A stretch of 64,000 nt of DNA. Source: Boseongicola sp. SB0665_bin_10. GTDB taxonomy: Bacteria > Pseudomonadota > Alphaproteobacteria > Rhodobacterales > Rhodobacteraceae. Position numbers and translations under genes: made by a program. The stretch lies in contig VXSG01000121.1 in assembly GCA_009838075.1 (NCBI GenBank), positions 1 through 64,000 on the forward strand, read 5' to 3'. This document shows positions 53,920 through 62,009 of this stretch, one piece after another (the first letter of the stretch is position 1; each line of letters starts with the position of its first letter). The notes beneath the pieces were generated by a model. It did no database searches, was not told where the DNA came from, and saw only the letters and a list, made by a program, of their open reading frames with translations.

Positions 53920-55100
53920 TCGACATTGCCCGCATTCAGGCTTGGGCCTTCCGCTGTCCCACAAAGGAACCGGTCGCCACATCCTTCGGCGTAATGCATG
54001 ATCGACCGGCGGTGCTGGTCCGGATCGAAGACCGTGACGGTGCATTCGGCTGGGGAGAGATCTGGGCAAACTGGCCCGCCGCCGGGGCCGAGCATCGCGT
54101 GCGCCTTCTCGAAATGGACTTGGCACATCTGGTCCTTGATACCAGGGCGGCGTCACCAGCGGAGTTCTTCCACAAGCTTGACGCCCGGTCTCGGATTCGT
54201 GCCGTGCAATGCGGTGAAGCGGGACCGTTCGCCCAAGTGATCGCCGGACTCGACATCGCGCTTTGGGACATGGCCGCACGCCGCAGGGACCTTCCGCTCC
54301 GACGCCTGATCCGCGCTGCCGCGCCGGACAGCGTGCCGGCGTATGCGAGCGGCATACAGATTGCGACGGCGCGTGACCTGATGCAGCACGCGCGGACCGA
54401 TGGACACCATAGGTTCAAGCTGAAGGTAGGCTTCGACATGGCGGCCGACATCGCCGCGGTATGCGACATCCAGGCCAGGTCGGCGGAGCACGAGTTGATC
54501 GCTTGCGACGCCAACCAGGCCTGGTCGCTGGAACAGTCCCTGCAATTCGTGACCGGCGTCGCGATCGTCCCGCTGCACTGGTTGGAAGAGCCACTGCCTG
54601 TCTTCGCTGACACCACCCAATGGCAGTCTCTCGCGGACCATTCCACAATTCCGCTGGCGGGAGGAGAAAACATCATCGGGGAGACAGACTTCGACCACGC
54701 AATCAAGTCGGGTCATCTGTCCGTCATTCAACCCGACATGTCGAAATGGGGGGGTGTCTCCGGCTGCCTCGAAGTGGCACGAAACGCGCTGGCCAATGGC
54801 CGTCGCTACTTCCCGCACTTCCTTGGCGCAGGCATCGGCATGGCCGCATCGGCCGAACTTCTTGCCGGCGCGGGCGGGGACGGGCTGCTGGAGGTCGATG
54901 TCAACGACAATCCATTGAGGTCGATGTTCTTTGACGTCGGCGAACCAGTCGCAGACGGCATGTGGAAATGTTCCGACGGGCCAGGTCTCGGGATTGACGT
55001 CATTCCGGACGGGCTGGAGCAGCACCAGACGCTATACGCCGAAATCACTCAGGCATCTGTTGACAATCATGTTGCCGCGATCACGCCGGCGACGAGATGA
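53916..55100 (+). CDS. mandelate racemase/muconate lactonizing enzyme-type enolase superfamily protein
   Basis: The product is 394 residues, coupled to the GntR gene by a 4-bp overlap. The capping domain is followed by a barrel with the catalytic set: Lys168 and Lys170 in FKLKVG, metal ligands Asp198 (ACDANQAW), Glu224 (LEEPLP) and Glu251 (GGENI), then IQPDMSKWGGVSG and His301 in YFPHFLGAGIG. The reaction would be proton abstraction next to a carboxylate (racemisation, epimerisation or dehydration); substrate unknown. The last dozen or so residues (DNHVAAITPATR) are encoded by the end of an IS5-family remnant, so the native C-terminus has probably been replaced. Confidence 0.88.
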   Translation: MIDIARIQAWAFRCPTKEPVATSFGVMHDRPAVLVRIEDRDGAFGWGEIWANWPAAGAEHRVRLLEMDLAHLVLDTRAASPAEFFHKLDARSRIRAVQCGEAGPFAQVIAGLDIALWDMAARRRDLPLRRLIRAAAPDSVPAYASGIQIATARDLMQHARTDGHHRFKLKVGFDMAADIAAVCDIQARSAEHELIACDANQAWSLEQSLQFVTGVAIVPLHWLEEPLPVFADTTQWQSLADHSTIPLAGGENIIGETDFDHAIKSGHLSVIQPDMSKWGGVSGCLEVARNALANGRRYFPHFLGAGIGMAASAELLAGAGGDGLLEVDVNDNPLRSMFFDVGEPVADGMWKCSDGPGLGIDVIPDGLEQHQTLYAEITQASVDNHVAAITPATR

Positions 55101-55789
55101 ATCCCCGTCGCGAAGCTCTCGTCGGACTTGTCGTTCCGCATCGCCACCGCCCGGAACTCCTTGATTCGCGCGAAGAAGTCCCGACCTGGTTCCGCCACTT
55201 GTACATCTCCTGATCATTGTCCCGGGACGCCGCGCGGCTCCTCTTCGGGGGAATCACGGGCACCGCGCCGCGTCCCTCCACCTCTTCGAGAAGCCAGTCA
55301 GCATCGAACGCCTTGTCCCCTATGAAGGCCCCGAACCGGAGGTCCTCAAGGAGGGCGGGCACCCGCCGCAGAATCGTGCGCCCGGCCGGGAAGGATCACG
55401 TTCCTCACAAGGCAGCCGAGCGCGTCCACGACCGCCACGATCTTGCCCGTCAGGTCGCCCAGAGAGCGCCCGATCCCCCGCCTTCCGGTCCCCCTTGCTC
55501 CCGACGCCTTCCGATGAGCCTGGACGATCATTGCCGTCAGCGAACACGTGCTCGAGGTCGAACTCCTCTGACAGGGCGTCGAAAACATGAACGAAAACGC
55601 CCAGCGGCGGAACCTCCTGAACACACTGTTCCAGTTGCCGAAGCGCTCCGGAAGGTCGCGCCAGGGCGATCCCGTGCGGAACCGCCGGTTGTCCGCCGCT
55701 GTGACGCCGGGATCGGTCGCCTGGCCGGGCAGCACGGGCTCGACCCGCGCCCACATGGCGTCGGTAAGCACCGTCCATTCTGCATTCAT
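55067..55789 (-). pseudogene. IS5-family transposase, frameshifted remnant
   Basis: On the minus strand, ATG at 55787-55789 opens [20 protein letters not shown], then [20 protein letters not shown], the N-terminal domain of IS5-family transposases (short DUF4096-like). The DDE parts lie in other frames: [13 protein letters not shown], then AFIGDKAFDADWLLEEVEGR with the second catalytic Asp, then FFARIKEFRAVAMRNDKSDE and HLVAGVIAAT before TGA at 55067-55069. At least three frame changes and a small deletion after N-R-R-F make it inactive. Its 3' end overlaps the last 34 bp of the enolase-superfamily gene on the other strand. The 142 bp after 55789 hold no gene. Confidence 0.82.
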
Positions 55790-55931
55790 CTCGCCACCTG
55801 CCCGTCTTGCCTGTGCCGCCTTTTCGGCGTGCGTTGCGGCGCAGACCGCATCGGCCCTGCCGAAACGCAACTCGATTGTCAGCGGGCGCTTGACAACAGA
55901 ACGCAGGCATTAAGCACTGGCATTGGCTGCG

Positions 55932-56249
55932 TCACGTTGATGGAATCTCGACGAGGACCCTGCCGTCCACAACACGGGCCGGATAAGTGCTCAACGCTTC
56001 GCAGGCAGGCGACCTGATCGCGGTGCCCGAGCGGACATCGAACTGGCCGTTGTGCTTGGGGCATTCGATCGTGTGGTCGATCACCAACCCATCGGCAAGA
56101 TGCACCTTTTCGTGCGTACAAAGGCCATCTGTGCAGTAGACCTCTTCGTCCCATATCCGGTAGATCGCATAGGTTCGTCCATCGTGGTCCAACCGAACCA
56201 AATCTTCTTCCTCGATGTCAACAAGTGCGCAGGCGTCTATCCAAGGCAT
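55932..56249 (-). CDS. Rieske 2Fe-2S ferredoxin
   Basis: The product is 105 residues from ATG at 56247-56249, after GGAGAA. Both Rieske ligand pairs are present: Cys44-x-His46 in GLCTHEKVHLADG and Cys63-x2-His66 in ECPKHNGQF. It is a small soluble ferredoxin like those supplying electrons to ring-hydroxylating or membrane di-iron oxygenases. It lies 14 nt after the desaturase gene on the same strand and is almost certainly its electron donor. No reductase gene is adjacent. Confidence 0.9.
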   Translation of the reverse strand: MPWIDACALVDIEEEDLVRLDHDGRTYAIYRIWDEEVYCTDGLCTHEKVHLADGLVIDHTIECPKHNGQFDVRSGTAIRSPACEALSTYPARVVDGRVLVEIPST

Positions 56250-56263
56250 CGCGTTCTCCGGCG

Positions 56264-57346
56264 TCAGGCGGTCAGGTTGGACTGAACGGGTTCCCATTCA
56301 CCCGCCCCTTCGGGCAGTTGAGGCCGAATGAAGTGGCGCGGGTCGCGAAGCTGCCGCAGAACACAGGGGATGATCTCGGACCATGCGTCCCAGAGCGAAG
56401 GATTGGGCGCGGGCAGGTCGTGTTTCACCACCTCGTGCAGCTTGGGCAAGGCGTGATAGGGCACCATCGGATACATGTGATGTTCGATATGGTAGTTCAT
56501 GTTCCAGTAGATGAAGCGCTGAATCGGGTTCATGAGCACCGTGCGTGAATTGATGCGGTAGTCGAGCACGTCTTCCGCCAGTCCGAGGTGCTGGGGAAGC
56601 CCCATCACGAGCAACAGCCAGATCCCGTAGGCCCGGGGCAGCCCGATGATCATGAGTGGCAGGAGCGACCACGACCACATGGAAACCAGAGCCACCAGAA
56701 CGTAGAGCGCGATGTGGATGCGGCCGACACGAATGGCCTTGCGGCGTTCGGTTTCGGGGATGAGGTCCGCCTCGTCCGGCGGAAGGATCCCCGCGGCATT
56801 CCGGGCCAGCGCAACGAGGCCTTGCGGTACGGCAACAATCCCGAACACGTTGAGGCAGAGCACGATCAACTGCGGTGGTCGCATGCCCGAGATTTCCGGG
56901 TCCCTGCCCACGATGATCGTATCGGTGTGATGGCGGGCGTGAGACCAGCGCCAGACCACCGAGTTTCGCATCATCAGAAAGCTTGCTAATTCATAGACGG
57001 CATCGTTCTTCCACCGGGTCTTGAAGGCCGTACCGTGGCCGCATTCGTGCCAGCGGCTATCAGCGGCGGAAGCGTAGAAGACGCCGTAGACGAAAAAGAA
57101 CGGCAGCGCCCACCAGCTTCCCCAAAGAAGAATGCCACCCGCGCCGCTGCCGACCAGCACGGCAACCCAAATCGCTATGTCGCGCGTCGCCGGCCAATCC
57201 GTGCGCTTCATCAGAGATTTCAGCACCTTTCGGTTTACCGGCGTCCGGTACCACTCCGCGCCCGCGAGGCCCTTGTCAAATGCGCTCTGCCGCTCGGGAC
57301 CGGTCAGGGAATAGTCCCGCTCCATCGGAAATGTTATCAATCGCAT
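56264..57346 (-). CDS. membrane di-iron fatty-acid desaturase/hydroxylase family protein
   Basis: The product is 360 residues from ATG at 57344-57346. Three histidine clusters are visible: HECGH (100-104), HARHH (136-140) and HIEHH (286-290), with four hydrophobic helices around them. This is the FA_desaturase fold shared by desaturases, beta-carotene hydroxylases and alkane/xylene monooxygenase-like enzymes. A dedicated Rieske ferredoxin follows. It lies 16 nt after the PanB-like gene in a coupled operon under LacI control with an alpha-glucosidase, so the substrate may be the aglycone or a derivative of an imported glycoside rather than a bulk fatty acid (inference). Confidence 0.88.
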   Translation of the reverse strand: MRLITFPMERDYSLTGPERQSAFDKGLAGAEWYRTPVNRKVLKSLMKRTDWPATRDIAIWVAVLVGSGAGGILLWGSWWALPFFFVYGVFYASAADSRWHECGHGTAFKTRWKNDAVYELASFLMMRNSVVWRWSHARHHTDTIIVGRDPEISGMRPPQLIVLCLNVFGIVAVPQGLVALARNAAGILPPDEADLIPETERRKAIRVGRIHIALYVLVALVSMWSWSLLPLMIIGLPRAYGIWLLLVMGLPQHLGLAEDVLDYRINSRTVLMNPIQRFIYWNMNYHIEHHMYPMVPYHALPKLHEVVKHDLPAPNPSLWDAWSEIIPCVLRQLRDPRHFIRPQLPEGAGEWEPVQSNLTA

Positions 57347-57362
57347 CACGTCCAAGGTACGG

Positions 57363-58151
57363 CTAGCTCCAGTTGTCCAGTGCGGTATCGAACTTGTCCA
57401 ACTCTTCGTCGGAGATCTGGACCAACTCGCTCTCGTCCGGGAACGACCCCGAAGCCACATCACGCCTGAACTCGGAAAACGCCGCCACGCGGTCCTGTTG
57501 CAGTCGCGCATATTCTGCCCGGAAGTCCCTGTAGACCCGGGCATGACGGGGCACGTGACCTTCGGTTTCGCCAAGGACATCGACCGAAAACAGGTACTGG
57601 ACATCACAACCTGCGCCCGAACCCATGGAAATCACGACGAGCGACGTCCGCTTGGAAATCGCCGCCGCAACCGCTGGCGGCACGATTTCCATCTCCACCG
57701 CAAAGGCGCCCGCGTCCTGATAGCGTCGGGCGTCGTTCAGAATGGCGAGGGCATCATCTGCCGTTTTGCCGCGTGCCGCGTAGCCGGTCCAGCGGGCCTT
57801 TTGCGGCATGAAGCCGATGTGTCCGACAACAGGAATCGCCTCATTCGCCATGGCTTCGATCACGTCGTAGTGCATCGGACAATAGACACTGTCGACCCCA
57901 GCCTCCAATGCCTCGAAGGCCGCGCGCTTGGCCTCGTCGGCATTGGCGTATTCGCCGTAGGTCAAGCCGAACGTGAAATGCGTGTTCGGGGCGGCGGTGC
58001 GGAAGTCGTCGCGGGCATGCTTGCGGCCTGACACGATGATCTCGATGCCGGCGGCCTCGGCAGCTGCGGCATGCTCAACCGTCGCCACGTTGAGTTCGGC
58101 AAGCTGACCCTTTCCCTTGTGGTCGATCAGGTCCTTGACCGTCATCTTCAT
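57363..58151 (-). CDS. PanB-fold (ketopantoate hydroxymethyltransferase-like) protein lacking the metal-site Asp pair
   Basis: The product is 262 residues. PanB-type blocks are PVVGHIGFMPQKARWTGYAA, the catalytic-Glu strand AFAVEMEIVPPAVAAAISKR, VVISMGSGAGCDVQYLFSVD and E-G-H-V-P-R-H-A-R-V-Y. The positions of the two Mg2+-binding Asp residues of E. coli PanB (Asp45 in V-G-D-S-L-G, Asp84 in A-D-L-P-F) read VSGRKHAR and TFGLTYGEY, so neither Asp is obvious. The fold is kept but pantothenate synthesis is unlikely. ATG at 58149-58151 overlaps the LacI gene stop (ATGA). Confidence 0.82.
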   Translation of the reverse strand: MKMTVKDLIDHKGKGQLAELNVATVEHAAAAEAAGIEIIVSGRKHARDDFRTAAPNTHFTFGLTYGEYANADEAKRAAFEALEAGVDSVYCPMHYDVIEAMANEAIPVVGHIGFMPQKARWTGYAARGKTADDALAILNDARRYQDAGAFAVEMEIVPPAVAAAISKRTSLVVISMGSGAGCDVQYLFSVDVLGETEGHVPRHARVYRDFRAEYARLQQDRVAAFSEFRRDVASGSFPDESELVQISDEELDKFDTALDNWS

Positions 58152-59188
58152 TCTGCACGCCCTCCGGACTGCGGCAGGTCGGTGCCACGCAGGATCAATT
58201 CCGCGTCGATCAGTTGCTGATGAGGTCCGGCGTCGCCGCCAAGCTTCGCGACCATCATGCGTCCCAGCAGCATCCCAAGCGCGTCGAGATCCTGGCGAAA
58301 CGTCGTAAGACCCATTCCGACATGGGCTGCCACGGGAATGTCATCGCAGCCGATCAACGCCATGTCCGGGCCAGGCCGGATCCCGAACTGCCGCATGGCC
58401 TCCATCGCCGAAAGGGCAATCACGTCGTTGCCGCAGAAGATCGCGGTCGGATCGACACCCCGGGTAATCAGTTCGGTCACGGCATCCGCGCCGGTCTTTC
58501 GCGACAGGTAACATTCAATCTCGAGCGCAGGATCGTGCCCTATGCCATGCGCGTCCAGCGCATCACGGTAGCCGCGCAGGGCATGGTTTGAATAGGTGTA
58601 CCTGAGCGGCGTCGCCAGATGTGCGACGCGGGCATGGCCAAGCCGGATCAGCCGTTCGGTCGCCATGTGCCCGATCCTGTAGTGGTCCACGTCGACCCAG
58701 TCGTGGTCGGACTTGTCCGTTCGTCCGACGGTGACGAATGGAAACCCGCGTGCCTTCAGCCATTCGACCCGCTCGTCCTCGGGACGGGTTCGGCCAAACA
58801 GGAGCCCGTCGCACCGGCCTCGTTCGACAGAATTGCGAATGATCTCGAACTCGGTCTCATGCTCCCGCGCCATGATGATCTGAAGCGCATAACCCTGGGC
58901 CTGCAGTGCAAGTTCAACGCCGTCGAGAAGGCTCAGGAAGAACGGGTCAACAAACTTGGTCCAAGGCTTCGAGACCATGAATGTCACAATGTTGGTCTGC
59001 TTCGATCGCAGGCTCGACGCCGCGAAATTCGCACGGTAGCCAAGGTGCTCTGCAGCGGCTTCCACCTTGCGGCGGGTCTCGAGCTTGACGTCAGAGTATC
59101 CGTTGAGCGCACGGCTGACGGTCGAGACCGAAAGACCGGTCTGTTCGGCCACGTCCCTGATCCCCAATCTTCTGGCGGGTTCGCCCAT
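58148..59188 (-). CDS. LacI-family transcriptional regulator
   Basis: The product is 346 residues. The HTH is classic LacI (IRDVAEQTGLSVSTVSRALN, then the hinge helix region A-N-F-A-A-S-S-L-R-S). The ligand domain follows with FVTVGRTDKSDHDWVDVDHY and GVDPTAIFCGNDVIALSAME. Its ATG shares a base with the alpha-glucosidase stop (TGATG). The two perfect palindromes with central CG at 60787-60800 and 60902-60919 are standard LacI-type operators, placed between this operon and the sugar transporter, so it should repress both until a sugar ligand binds. Confidence 0.9.
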   Translation of the reverse strand: MGEPARRLGIRDVAEQTGLSVSTVSRALNGYSDVKLETRRKVEAAAEHLGYRANFAASSLRSKQTNIVTFMVSKPWTKFVDPFFLSLLDGVELALQAQGYALQIIMAREHETEFEIIRNSVERGRCDGLLFGRTRPEDERVEWLKARGFPFVTVGRTDKSDHDWVDVDHYRIGHMATERLIRLGHARVAHLATPLRYTYSNHALRGYRDALDAHGIGHDPALEIECYLSRKTGADAVTELITRGVDPTAIFCGNDVIALSAMEAMRQFGIRPGPDMALIGCDDIPVAAHVGMGLTTFRQDLDALGMLLGRMMVAKLGGDAGPHQQLIDAELILRGTDLPQSGGRAE

Positions 59189-60759
59189 CAGTTTTCCTCT
59201 GCGATCACATAGCCATGCGCAGGCAGCGCGGCCCCACTATGTTCGCCCGAAAGCACGGTCACACGGTCGTGCCACGCAACGCTCCGGGGAGAATCCGAGA
59301 AATTGAACGCGCACATGAGCCTTTGTTCGTCGTGAATGCGGCAAAAGACAAGCCAGTCCTTCTCGTGCTCCATCGGTTCGAACATTCCGTATCGCAGGGC
59401 CGCGTTCGCGCGGCGCAACGCAATCAGGGCGCGGCAATTTTCCAGGATCGACCCGCTCAACCCGTCCTGCCGAGCGACCGCGAGCGCCGCATGGGACGGT
59501 TCGCAGGGCAGCCAAGTGCACGCATTCTTCGAGAACCCGAGTTGATCCGTGTCGTCCCAGGGAAAGGGCGTGCGCGCACCATCGCGTCCTCGATCATGCG
59601 GCCAGAAACGTATGCCTTCGGGGTCCTTGATCGCTTCACGCGGCACGCGTGAGTGCGACAGCCCCAGTTCCTCTCCCTGGTAGAGGATGACAGTGCCGCG
59701 AAGGCTAAGCAGAAGTGCATGCAGCATCGTCACCCTTGCCGGATTGTCCTCGGCGCCCCACCGGCTGGCAACGCGGCAGACATCGTGGTTTGAAAACGCC
59801 CACGTCGGCCAGCCGTGACCTTCGCCTGCCTCCAGAACCGTGTCCGCGATGACCGATCCGTTCAATTCGGGGGCAAGCAGGGAGAAGCTGTACGCCGTGT
59901 GCAGCCTGTCAGGTGCAGTGTACTCGGACATGCGCTCAACTTGCCAGTCACAGGAAATCTCGGCCAGCAGCATCCGGTCCCCGGCAACATTGCGCATACG
60001 CTCGAGAAATGGCAGGTTTTCCGGCCGCGAACGGTCGTAGAGCCGTTGCTGCATGTAATACGGATTGGCGGGCACCTCGTCGATTTCGGCCGCAGGATTA
60101 TCCCTAAGCGCAGGGTCGTGCATGAAAAAGTTGGCGACGTCCAACCGCAGTCCGTCGACACCCAGGTCGAACCAGAATGTCATGATATCGAGCACTTCGT
60201 CCTGCACGTCCATGTTGTGCAGGTTCAGGTCGGGTTGCTCGACCAGGAAATTGTGCAGATAGTACTGACGCCGTTCGGGCACCCATGCCCACGCAACGCC
60301 ACCAAACCGCGCGAGCCAGTTGTTGGGCGGTCCGCCGTCGGCTTTCGCATCGGCCCAGACGTACCAGTCCGCCCTTGCGCCATCCTTGCCCGAGCGGCTT
60401 TCGACAAACCACGGATGCCGGTGCGAACTGTGGGAATAGACTTGGTCGATGACGACCTTCAGCCCCAGGCCATGCGCCGCCTGCACGACCTCGCGGAAGT
60501 CTTCCAGCGTTCCGAATCGCGGATCGACCTGTCGGTAGTCGGAGACATCGTAGCCCGAATCGTGCATCGGAGAGGGAAAGAACGGCGTGATCCAGATCGC
60601 GTCGATCCCGAGCCCCGCGAGATAGTCCATCCGGCTCAGAAGCCCCCTCAGATCGCCCTCGCCGTCGCCATCGGAATCCATGAAGCTGCGCAGGTAGACT
60701 TCGTATATGCAGGCCCCCCGCCACCATTCTGCGTGCCCTTCACTGCGTTCAGTCGTCAC
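59188..60759 (-). CDS. GH13 alpha-glucosidase
   Basis: The product is 523 residues from GTG at 60757-60759, after GGAGAAGG; the frame is open further upstream into the operators but without family similarity. GH13 regions are VVIDQVYSHSSHRHPWF (region I), DGLRLDVANFF with nucleophile Asp207, LLAEISCD with acid/base Glu267 and FSNHDVCR with Asp326. The A-D-W-Y-V-W-A-D and PPNNWLARFGGVAW wording is that of cytoplasmic alpha-glucosidases (AglA type). No signal peptide: it cleaves an imported alpha-glucoside inside the cell. Confidence 0.9.
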   Translation of the reverse strand: MTTERSEGHAEWWRGACIYEVYLRSFMDSDGDGEGDLRGLLSRMDYLAGLGIDAIWITPFFPSPMHDSGYDVSDYRQVDPRFGTLEDFREVVQAAHGLGLKVVIDQVYSHSSHRHPWFVESRSGKDGARADWYVWADAKADGGPPNNWLARFGGVAWAWVPERRQYYLHNFLVEQPDLNLHNMDVQDEVLDIMTFWFDLGVDGLRLDVANFFMHDPALRDNPAAEIDEVPANPYYMQQRLYDRSRPENLPFLERMRNVAGDRMLLAEISCDWQVERMSEYTAPDRLHTAYSFSLLAPELNGSVIADTVLEAGEGHGWPTWAFSNHDVCRVASRWGAEDNPARVTMLHALLLSLRGTVILYQGEELGLSHSRVPREAIKDPEGIRFWPHDRGRDGARTPFPWDDTDQLGFSKNACTWLPCEPSHAALAVARQDGLSGSILENCRALIALRRANAALRYGMFEPMEHEKDWLVFCRIHDEQRLMCAFNFSDSPRSVAWHDRVTVLSGEHSGAALPAHGYVIAEEN

Positions 60760-60786
60760 GGCCTTCTCCGACAATGCCGCAATATT

Positions 60787-60800
60787 CAAAAACGTTTTTG
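60787..60800. promoter_or_regulatory. LacI-family operator, site 1
   Basis: CAAAAACGTTTTTG is a perfect 14-bp palindrome with central CG, 28 nt upstream of the alpha-glucosidase GTG. It has the symmetry and core of LacI/PurR/GalR operators and pairs with the 18-bp site at 60902-60919. Confidence 0.85.
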
Positions 60801-60901
60801 GAGATCGGTCAAGAATTCCGAAGGCATTTGGCCATTTCCGGGGCAAATTTCGCGAAAATCCTTGACCAAACGGCTCAAGTTCGCAACTCTGTCGGGTGAA
60901 G

Positions 60902-60919
60902 CCCAAAAACGTTTTTGGG
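60902..60919. promoter_or_regulatory. LacI-family operator, site 2
   Basis: CCCAAAAACGTTTTTGGG is a perfect 18-bp palindrome, 32 nt before the sugar-binding-protein start. Its 14-bp core is identical to the site at 60787-60800; centres are 117 bp apart, about 11 helical turns, compatible with repression by looping across the divergent promoters. Confidence 0.88.
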
Positions 60920-60950
60920 TTTTGGCGCAACGAGCTTCAGGGAGGGAAAC

Positions 60951-61934
60951 ATGCGCAAGTTCCGCAATTCAGTACTTCTGGCAGTATCTGGCCTTGCGAT
61001 GAGTGTCGGGACAGCCTGGGCAGGTGACTGGTGTTCAGGACAAACGATCCGGCTGTTCTCGGGCGGTCCGGCCGGCGGTGCATTCAACTCGATCATTGAT
61101 CGCGGCGCGATGCAGGCGGCGGATGACACCGGAGCAAATGTCCAAATCATCTATTCGGATTGGGACTTCGACAAGATGGTCACCCAGCTGCGCGAGGCGA
61201 TCAGCCAGGCGCCTGACGGCATTGCGATGATGGGGCACCCGGGAGATGACGCGATCATGCCGTTGGCGGCAGAAGCCGCTGCCGCGGGAATCCCGATGAT
61301 GTACATGAACGTGGACGTGCCGGAAGTGCGTGCGGCCTTCGGGTCGGGCTACGTTGGGGCCACACTTTACCAGCAGGGACGGAACCTTGGCGCCGAGACC
61401 CTACGTCTTGCGGGCGACAGGCTGCAGCCTGGCGACACGGCAATCGTCATGAGCCGGTGGGAAAGCGAAAACCGCGCCCAGCGCGAACTCGGCCTCGTGG
61501 ACGCGCTGGAGGAATTCGGCATGAAGGTCATCAAGCTGCAAGAGGCCGAAGGCGCTTCTGCCGACCAGATGCTGCAGATCCCGGTCCTGACCTCGACCCT
61601 GATCGCCAACCCCGACACCAAGCTCATCGGCTATCCCGGTGGCCCGTGGCTGGCCGCGGCACCGGTGTTCATGGATGCAGTTGGCAAGGGTCCCGGCGAC
61701 ATCATGGCGGTTGGCTTCGACCTTGGACAGGGCGTCATGACCGCGTTCGACGGCGGGTACGTGACGGTGACGGCGGACCAGCAGCCCTACCAGCAGGGAT
61801 ACCTTCCGGTTCTGTCGCTCTGTCAGCAGCTGGTCTACAAGCTTGGGCCGCTCAATGTGGACACCGGTGCCGGCTTCGTGACGGCCGACAACTACAAGGA
61901 TGTGGTTGCCCTCGCCGAGCAGGGCGTCCGCTAG
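60951..61934 (+). CDS. sugar ABC transporter substrate-binding protein (ribose/periplasmic-binding type 1 family)
   Basis: The product is 327 residues; GGGAGGGAAAC precedes ATG 60951. The signal peptide is about 1-23 (SVLLAVSGLAMSVGTAWA). The mature protein follows the RbsB/periplasmic-binding type 1 layout: FSGGPAGGAFNSIIDRGAMQ, PDGIAMMGHPGDDAIMPLAA, AAAAGIPMMYMNVDVPEVRA, YVGATLYQQGRNLGAETLRL and late ADQQPYQQGYLPVLSLCQQL. It starts the sugar-transport operon divergent from the alpha-glucosidase operon under the LacI operators. A hairpin at 61972-61986 follows. Confidence 0.92.
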   Translation: MRKFRNSVLLAVSGLAMSVGTAWAGDWCSGQTIRLFSGGPAGGAFNSIIDRGAMQAADDTGANVQIIYSDWDFDKMVTQLREAISQAPDGIAMMGHPGDDAIMPLAAEAAAAGIPMMYMNVDVPEVRAAFGSGYVGATLYQQGRNLGAETLRLAGDRLQPGDTAIVMSRWESENRAQRELGLVDALEEFGMKVIKLQEAEGASADQMLQIPVLTSTLIANPDTKLIGYPGGPWLAAAPVFMDAVGKGPGDIMAVGFDLGQGVMTAFDGGYVTVTADQQPYQQGYLPVLSLCQQLVYKLGPLNVDTGAGFVTADNYKDVVALAEQGVR

Positions 61935-61971
61935 AGTCCAGGATGTCACCCGGGTCGGCGAATTCCTGAAG

Positions 61972-61986
61972 CCGGCCCGGGGCCGG
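61972..61986 (+). repeat. hairpin after the sugar-binding-protein gene
   Basis: CCGGCC (61972-61977) and GGCCGG (61981-61986) form a 6-bp stem with a 3-nt loop in the 75-nt gap between the binding-protein and ATPase genes. Confidence 0.45.
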
Positions 61987-62009
61987 ACCTTCCAAACCGG
62001 AGCACGCTC

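Noticed and set aside
16795-55789. A composite transposon bounded by IS copies
   Set aside because: The three IS remnants are different or differently truncated, not matching copies, with no paired inverted repeats or target duplications; they are independent decayed insertions.
57363-58151. panB as a pantothenate biosynthesis gene
   Set aside because: Metal-binding Asp positions are not conserved, no panC is adjacent, and the gene sits in a LacI-controlled sugar/desaturase operon.
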